DNA of 48,966 bases, taken from contig NZ_JABBJN010000045.1 of assembly GCF_012928505.1 (NCBI RefSeq), forward strand, positions 1-48,966. The letters are read 5' to 3'. Positions 45,454 through 48,966 of the stretch are shown one piece after another. The stretch is from Achromobacter sp. Bel. GTDB lineage: Bacteria; Pseudomonadota; Gammaproteobacteria; Burkholderiales; Burkholderiaceae_B. The translations under genes were made by a program, and so were the position numbers. The notes under the pieces were generated by a model. That model was given only the letters and a program-made list of their open reading frames with translations. It did not search any database and was not told where the DNA came from. Position 1 is the stretch's first letter. Every line of letters begins with the position of its first letter.

Positions 45454-46557
45454 TTATCTTCCAGACTTCAGCTCGGACCACATCCGGTTTTGCAGGCGTT
45501 GCACGTTCAAGGGCAGCGCCTTGATCACGTACAGGGTCTTCGCGACCTCGGCCGGCGGGTAGATCATGGGGTTGTCGGCCACGTCCTTCACCACGTACTG
45601 CCGCGCCTCTTTGTTGGCGTTGGGGTAGAACATGGTGTTGGTGATGGCCGCATGCACCTTGGGCGTCTCGATGTAATTGATGAACGCCAGGGCCTCTTCG
45701 GGATGCGGGGCATCCTTGGGGATGACCATCAGGTCGAACCACGCGGGCGCGCCGCCCTTCGGGATGAAGTAATTCACTTCATACGCCTTCTTGGCTTCCT
45801 GCGCGCGCTTGCGGGCGATCATGACGTCGCCCGAAAAACCGTAGACCATGCACAGGTCGCCCACGGCCAGTTCGTCGATATAGCCCGACGAGCTGAACTG
45901 GCGGATGTACGGGCGAATCTGTTTCAGCACGTCCAGCGCGGCCTTGTAGTCGTCCGGATTGGTGCTGTTGGGATCCTTGCCCAGGTACTTCAGCACCGCC
46001 GGGAACACTTGCGCGGCCTCGTCCAGCATCGAAATGCCGCACTCTTTCAGCTTGGCGGCGTTCTCGGGCTTGAAGATCATGTCCCAGTTGGCCAGGTCGA
46101 CGCCGTCGCCCATGATCTGCTTGACCTTGGTGACGTTGTAACCCAGGCCGTTCGTGCCGTAGCCCCAGGGGATCGCGTACTCGTTGCCGGGATCGACGGT
46201 GGCCACCAGCGCCATCACTTCCGGGTCCAGGTACTTCCAGTTCGGGATCTTGGACTTGTCCAGTTTCTGGAACAGGCCGGCCTCGATCTGGCGCGAGGCG
46301 TAATGGGTGGACGGGACAACGACGTCGTAACCCGACTTGCCGGCCAGCAGCTTGGCCTGCAGCGTGTCGTTGCTGTCGTAGACGTCATAGCGGACCTTGA
46401 TGCCGGTTTCCTTTTCGAAACCCGGAATCGTGTCCGGGGCCGTGTATTCGGCCCAGTTGTAGACGTTGACGACCTTGTTCTGCGCGACCGCCGACGATGC
46501 CGATGCCGCGACCAACACCGCGCCTAGCGCCCAGCGCATTCCCGCCCTTAGTTCCAT
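45454..46557 (-). CDS. potF: Putrescine-binding periplasmic protein PotF
   Basis: Periplasmic substrate-binding protein of 367 residues. It has a signal peptide of about 25 residues, basic then hydrophobic and ending ASSAVAQ. The mature part starts VVNVYNWAEYTAPDTIPGF, the typical polyamine-binding family opening, with YDVYDSNDTL and the SGYDVVVPS region following. It delivers polyamine to PotGHI. AAAGGGGG lies about seven bases before ATG 46557. An inverted repeat around a likely -10 lies about 45 bases upstream, so this is the probable first gene of the unit. Confidence 0.93.
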   Translation of the reverse strand: MELRAGMRWALGAVLVAASASSAVAQNKVVNVYNWAEYTAPDTIPGFEKETGIKVRYDVYDSNDTLQAKLLAGKSGYDVVVPSTHYASRQIEAGLFQKLDKSKIPNWKYLDPEVMALVATVDPGNEYAIPWGYGTNGLGYNVTKVKQIMGDGVDLANWDMIFKPENAAKLKECGISMLDEAAQVFPAVLKYLGKDPNSTNPDDYKAALDVLKQIRPYIRQFSSSGYIDELAVGDLCMVYGFSGDVMIARKRAQEAKKAYEVNYFIPKGGAPAWFDLMVIPKDAPHPEEALAFINYIETPKVHAAITNTMFYPNANKEARQYVVKDVADNPMIYPPAEVAKTLYVIKALPLNVQRLQNRMWSELKSGR

Positions 46558-46598
46558 TACGAGCCCCCTTTGCCGTTATGCCGTGTATGTCAGGACTA

Positions 46599-46627
46599 CC
46601 AAAAGGCGAAATCATAAAGCCTTTTGG
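46599..46627 (-). promoter_or_regulatory. Inverted repeat overlapping the potF -10
   Basis: CCAAAAGGC and GCCTTTTGG are exact inverted repeats separated by 11 bases (46608-46618). On the minus strand those 11 bases contain TATGAT (46616-46611), a good -10. Start of transcription would be near 46604, with a leader of about 47 bases. A repressor bound to this symmetrical site would block the promoter. I see no convincing -35. Confidence 0.5.
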
Positions 46628-46693
46628 CGGTCGGCCGCCCAACTTCGGGCGCAATCGGGGCCCGATGCCGGCAAATGGGCGCCTTCGCCCGGA

Positions 46694-47428
46694 TCAGGGT
46701 TGGACGCCGATGCCCCAGGCCGTCCAGTAGCTGTCGCGCAGCTTCATCCAGAAGCGGTCGCCCTCTTCCCCTGCCACCTTGACCAGCGACCGGCGCAGGC
46801 GGTCCAGGTTGCCTTGGCGCTGCCGTTCCGACAACGCACCCAGGGTGCCCCGGTCGAAATCGATCAGCCAGACCTGGCCGTCGCCCCCGATCAGGATGTT
46901 GAAGGCATTCAGGTCGGCGTGCCAGACCCCGGCGCGGTGCATGCGGACGATGGCCTCTGCCACCGCGCCCCACAGCGGCTCGGCCAGTGCGTGAGCCAAG
47001 GGCCGCACGCCGGGGATCCGTTCGACCACGATGGCCGCCCGGTAGATGGGCCCCTGGCGCCAGTAGGCGGCGGCCAGCGGCGCGGGCACGGCCAGTCCCT
47101 GGGCGCGCATGGCGGCCAGCAGCCGGTATTCGCGGAAACTGCGGGTGCGGTCTTCGCCGTTCCAGAGATAGGCGTCGCGGCTGACGCGGGCGATCATGCC
47201 GCCGCGGCGGTAGCGGCGCAGCACGCCCTGCCAGCCCTGCCCCTGCACGAACCACGCCGCTTGGCGGCCGCCGGCGTCCACGGGACGCGCCCGGTCGCCA
47301 TAATGCGCGGGGTTGAAGATTTCAGGTCCCGATCCGCCCAGGCGGGACACGTCGCTGAGCATCGCTCCGCCAAGCGGACCCGGCCAAGCCTGGCGCTGGG
47401 CGCCGCCCCGCGAATCGTCAGCCTTCAC
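46694..47428 (-). CDS. kdkA: 3-deoxy-D-manno-octulosonic acid (Kdo) kinase
   Basis: Kinase-fold protein of 244 residues that phosphorylates the Kdo of Kdo-lipid A, as in Haemophilus and Bordetella, whose lipopolysaccharide has a single phosphorylated Kdo. Motifs are the catalytic loop VWHADLNAFNILI (HxDxNxxN) and LIDFDRG as the metal loop. The start is GTG 47428, overlapping the globin gene by 11 bases; ATG 47362 is an alternative. The C-terminal tail FWMKLRDSYWTAWGI fits the family. It is the third core or lipid A modification gene set in the window, apart from the main cluster. Confidence 0.9.
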   Translation of the reverse strand: MKADDSRGGAQRQAWPGPLGGAMLSDVSRLGGSGPEIFNPAHYGDRARPVDAGGRQAAWFVQGQGWQGVLRRYRRGGMIARVSRDAYLWNGEDRTRSFREYRLLAAMRAQGLAVPAPLAAAYWRQGPIYRAAIVVERIPGVRPLAHALAEPLWGAVAEAIVRMHRAGVWHADLNAFNILIGGDGQVWLIDFDRGTLGALSERQRQGNLDRLRRSLVKVAGEEGDRFWMKLRDSYWTAWGIGVQP

Positions 47429-47840
47429 GGTTGCGCATCCAGTCGGCCACGCCGTAGAACGACTCCAGCAGCCGCTCCACCAGCGGCGGGGCGATGCCCT
47501 GGTCTTCCATGGCGCGCCCGATGCAGGTCACCCACTGGTCGCGCTCGATTTCGCCGATCGAGAACGGCAGATGGCGGGCGCGCAGGCGGGGGTGGCCGAA
47601 GCGTTCAATATAGTGGTCGGGGCCGCCGAAATAGCCGCACAGGAACCAGAACAGCTTGTCGCGCGCCTGGTCCAGGCTCGGGCCGTGGGCGGCGCGAAGC
47701 GCCTTCAGGTCGGGCTCCATGTCCATCAAGTCGTAAAAACGGTCGACCAGCGCACGCACGCCGGGCTCGCCGCCAAGAAGGTCAAAAACGCTGCGGGTGT
47801 TTTCCACGGGTTCAGTAATGGTTTGGACGCGGGACGTCAT
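47418..47840 (-). CDS. Truncated haemoglobin, group II type
   Basis: Small haem protein of 140 residues with a 2-on-2 globin fold. FYDLMDMEPDLKALR, the FGHPRLRARH segment carrying the probable proximal histidine, and a tryptophan in RDQWVTCI at the G-helix position typical of group II are present. Such globins bind oxygen or nitric oxide; the role here is unknown. ATG 47840 shares a base with the preceding permease stop (TGATG). It is embedded between an FtsX-like permease and the Kdo kinase, which may simply reflect packing. Confidence 0.9.
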   Translation of the reverse strand: MTSRVQTITEPVENTRSVFDLLGGEPGVRALVDRFYDLMDMEPDLKALRAAHGPSLDQARDKLFWFLCGYFGGPDHYIERFGHPRLRARHLPFSIGEIERDQWVTCIGRAMEDQGIAPPLVERLLESFYGVADWMRNREG

Positions 47841-48966
47841 CAAGTTTCTCTAAGGGTGACGAGCGGCGGCGTGCGCAACACGCCGCGCAGGGCCAGGGCG
47901 CCGCCCGCCCAGGCGCCCAGCATACCCGCGCCGATACCGGCCAGCCACGGCCAGAGGCTGAGGGTAATGGTGAAATCGAACACCTGGGTGGATAAAACCC
48001 AAGCGATCGCGGTGGCGCCGGCGGCCGCCAGCAGGCCCGCCAGCCCGCCCACGGCCCAGAGCTCGATGCGCTGGGAACGCGCCAGCTGGCTGCGCGTGGC
48101 GCCCAGCGCACGCAGCACGGCGGCTTCGCGCATGCGCTCGTCGCGGGTGGCCGTCAGGGCCGCCGACAGCACCAGCACGCCGGCCGCCAGGGTGAACAGG
48201 AACAGCAATTGGACCGCCTTGCCCACTTCATTCAGCACGGACTGCAATTGCTGCAGGATGGCGCCCACGTCGAACACGGTCAGGTTCGGGAACTCGCGCA
48301 CCAGCGCGGGCAGCACCGCGGCCTTTTCAGGCGGCAGGTAAAAGGAAGTGATCCAGCTTTGGGGCATATCGGCAAGCGCGGCCGGGGTCAGGATGGCGAA
48401 AAAATTGACGCGCATCGTATCCCAATCCACGCGCCGGGTGCTGGACACGGCCGCCTCGACCTGCTGGCCGGCCACGTCGAAGGTCATCTTATCGCCCAGC
48501 TTCAGGCCCAGTGTCTTGGCCAGCCCCGACTCCAGCGACACCTCGGACGAACCGGGTGCCAGCCACCGGCCTTGCTCGATCTTGTTGGACGACGGCATCT
48601 CGTCGCTGTAGGACAGATTGAACTCGCGGTCCACCAGCCGCTTGGCGCGCGGTTCTTCGTAGTCGTCCGGCCCGACGGGCCTGCCGTTGATGGCGATCAG
48701 CCGCCCGCGCACCATCGGCGACAGCGCGATGCGGCCCAGGCCCTCGCGGGTCAGCGCATCGGTGACGGCCTGACGCTGGTCGGGCTGCACGTTGATCAGG
48801 AAACGGTTGGGCGCATCCGGCGGCATCGTGCGCTGCCAGCCATCGATCAGGTCGGTGCGCGTCATGGTCAGCAACAGCAGCGCCGTCAGGCCCACCGCCA
48901 GCGCGCAGACCTGCGTGATGGTGGCGGCCCGCCGGCGCACCACCCCGGCCAGCGCGAAACGCAGCG
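47840..48966 (-). CDS. FtsX-type ABC permease (5' end cut by window)
   Basis: C-terminal part of a large MacB/FtsX-type ABC permease, at least 375 residues; the reading frame continues without a start past the right edge. A membrane span (ALAVGLTALLLLTMTRTD) is followed by a periplasmic region of about 180 residues, then three closing spans with the FtsX-family segment ERMREAAVLRALGATRSQ between the first and second. This layout fits the lipoprotein-release/YbbP-like exporters with two FtsX modules. The partner ATPase and the first half are outside the window. Confidence 0.9.
   Translation of the reverse strand, partial: LRFALAGVVRRRAATITQVCALAVGLTALLLLTMTRTDLIDGWQRTMPPDAPNRFLINVQPDQRQAVTDALTREGLGRIALSPMVRGRLIAINGRPVGPDDYEEPRAKRLVDREFNLSYSDEMPSSNKIEQGRWLAPGSSEVSLESGLAKTLGLKLGDKMTFDVAGQQVEAAVSSTRRVDWDTMRVNFFAILTPAALADMPQSWITSFYLPPEKAAVLPALVREFPNLTVFDVGAILQQLQSVLNEVGKAVQLLFLFTLAAGVLVLSAALTATRDERMREAAVLRALGATRSQLARSQRIELWAVGGLAGLLAAAGATAIAWVLSTQVFDFTITLSLWPWLAGIGAGMLGAWAGGALALRGVLRTPPLVTLRET

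Noticed and set aside
1..48966. tRNA, rRNA, CRISPR arrays, transposases or phage genes
   Set aside because: None was recognised: no cloverleaf arms or regularly spaced direct repeats stood out by eye, and no reading frame resembled a transposase, integrase or phage protein.

Overview
This is one end of a contig from a GC-rich betaproteobacterium of the Alcaligenaceae, most likely Achromobacter or a close Bordetella relative. That assignment is inferred from protein similarity and gene neighbourhoods (rng; msbA to dnaE flanking lipopolysaccharide core genes; hrpA/argA/yggX; potFGHI) and was not tested by a database search. The window holds 40 protein-coding calls, no rRNA, no tRNA recognised by eye, no CRISPR array, no insertion sequence and no prophage. 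It is mostly ordinary chromosomal backbone. The first 16 bases match the 3' end of an Illumina TruSeq adapter, so the left edge is an assembly end.

Layout. 1-6.4 kb: RNase G, a small membrane protein, a DUF3053 lipoprotein behind a terminator-like leader hairpin, and two divergent membrane-bound GGDEF proteins. 6.4-8.2 kb: a KefB/KefC-type cation:proton antiporter. 8.4-22.6 kb is an envelope/lipopolysaccharide region: msbA (lipid A-core flippase), divergent from a GT9 heptosyltransferase-like gene, an ElyC/YdcF-like protein and a YkgJ cysteine-cluster protein. Facing these is a tightly packed minus-strand unit in which dnaE is followed by six sugar genes (GT4, deacetylase, GT2, GT4, deacetylase, GT4) joined mostly by 1-4 base stop/start overlaps. 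Divergent from dnaE lies an LpxO-like lipid A hydroxylase. 22.7-25.7 kb: a NitT/TauT-type ABC importer with a fused double permease and no binding protein nearby. 26.2-32.1 kb: hrpA, argA, yggX. 32.2-34.2 kb: a phosphocholine-type phospholipase C without an export signal. 34.3-41.5 kb: phoU, rpiA, an AidB-like acyl-CoA dehydrogenase, an amidase, rmuC and a YrbL-like kinase fold protein. 41.5-46.6 kb: potFGHI putrescine importer genes chained by overlaps to an ArsC/Spx-like protein and a 3-methyladenine DNA glycosylase. 46.7-48.97 kb: Kdo kinase, truncated haemoglobin and an FtsX-type permease cut by the right edge.

How it works together. The dominant theme is the outer membrane: core assembly, sugar deacetylation, lipid A-core flipping, lipid A hydroxylation and Kdo phosphorylation all sit within this window. 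The second theme is tight translational coupling of genes with unrelated jobs (a replication polymerase ahead of core sugar genes; DNA repair and redox genes behind a polyamine importer).

Non-coding structure worth attention: a structured intergenic repeat in two copies whose internal stems show compensatory changes (8253-8327 and 12338-12407); a 158-base element bounded by 28-base inverted repeats (25938-26095) beside a cluster of rare palindromic sites; a perfect 18-bp inverted repeat inside the glycosylase gene; and an inverted repeat embracing the likely -10 of potF. I found no clear novel multi-gene system; the best candidates for something undescribed are these repeats and the expanded core sugar cluster.
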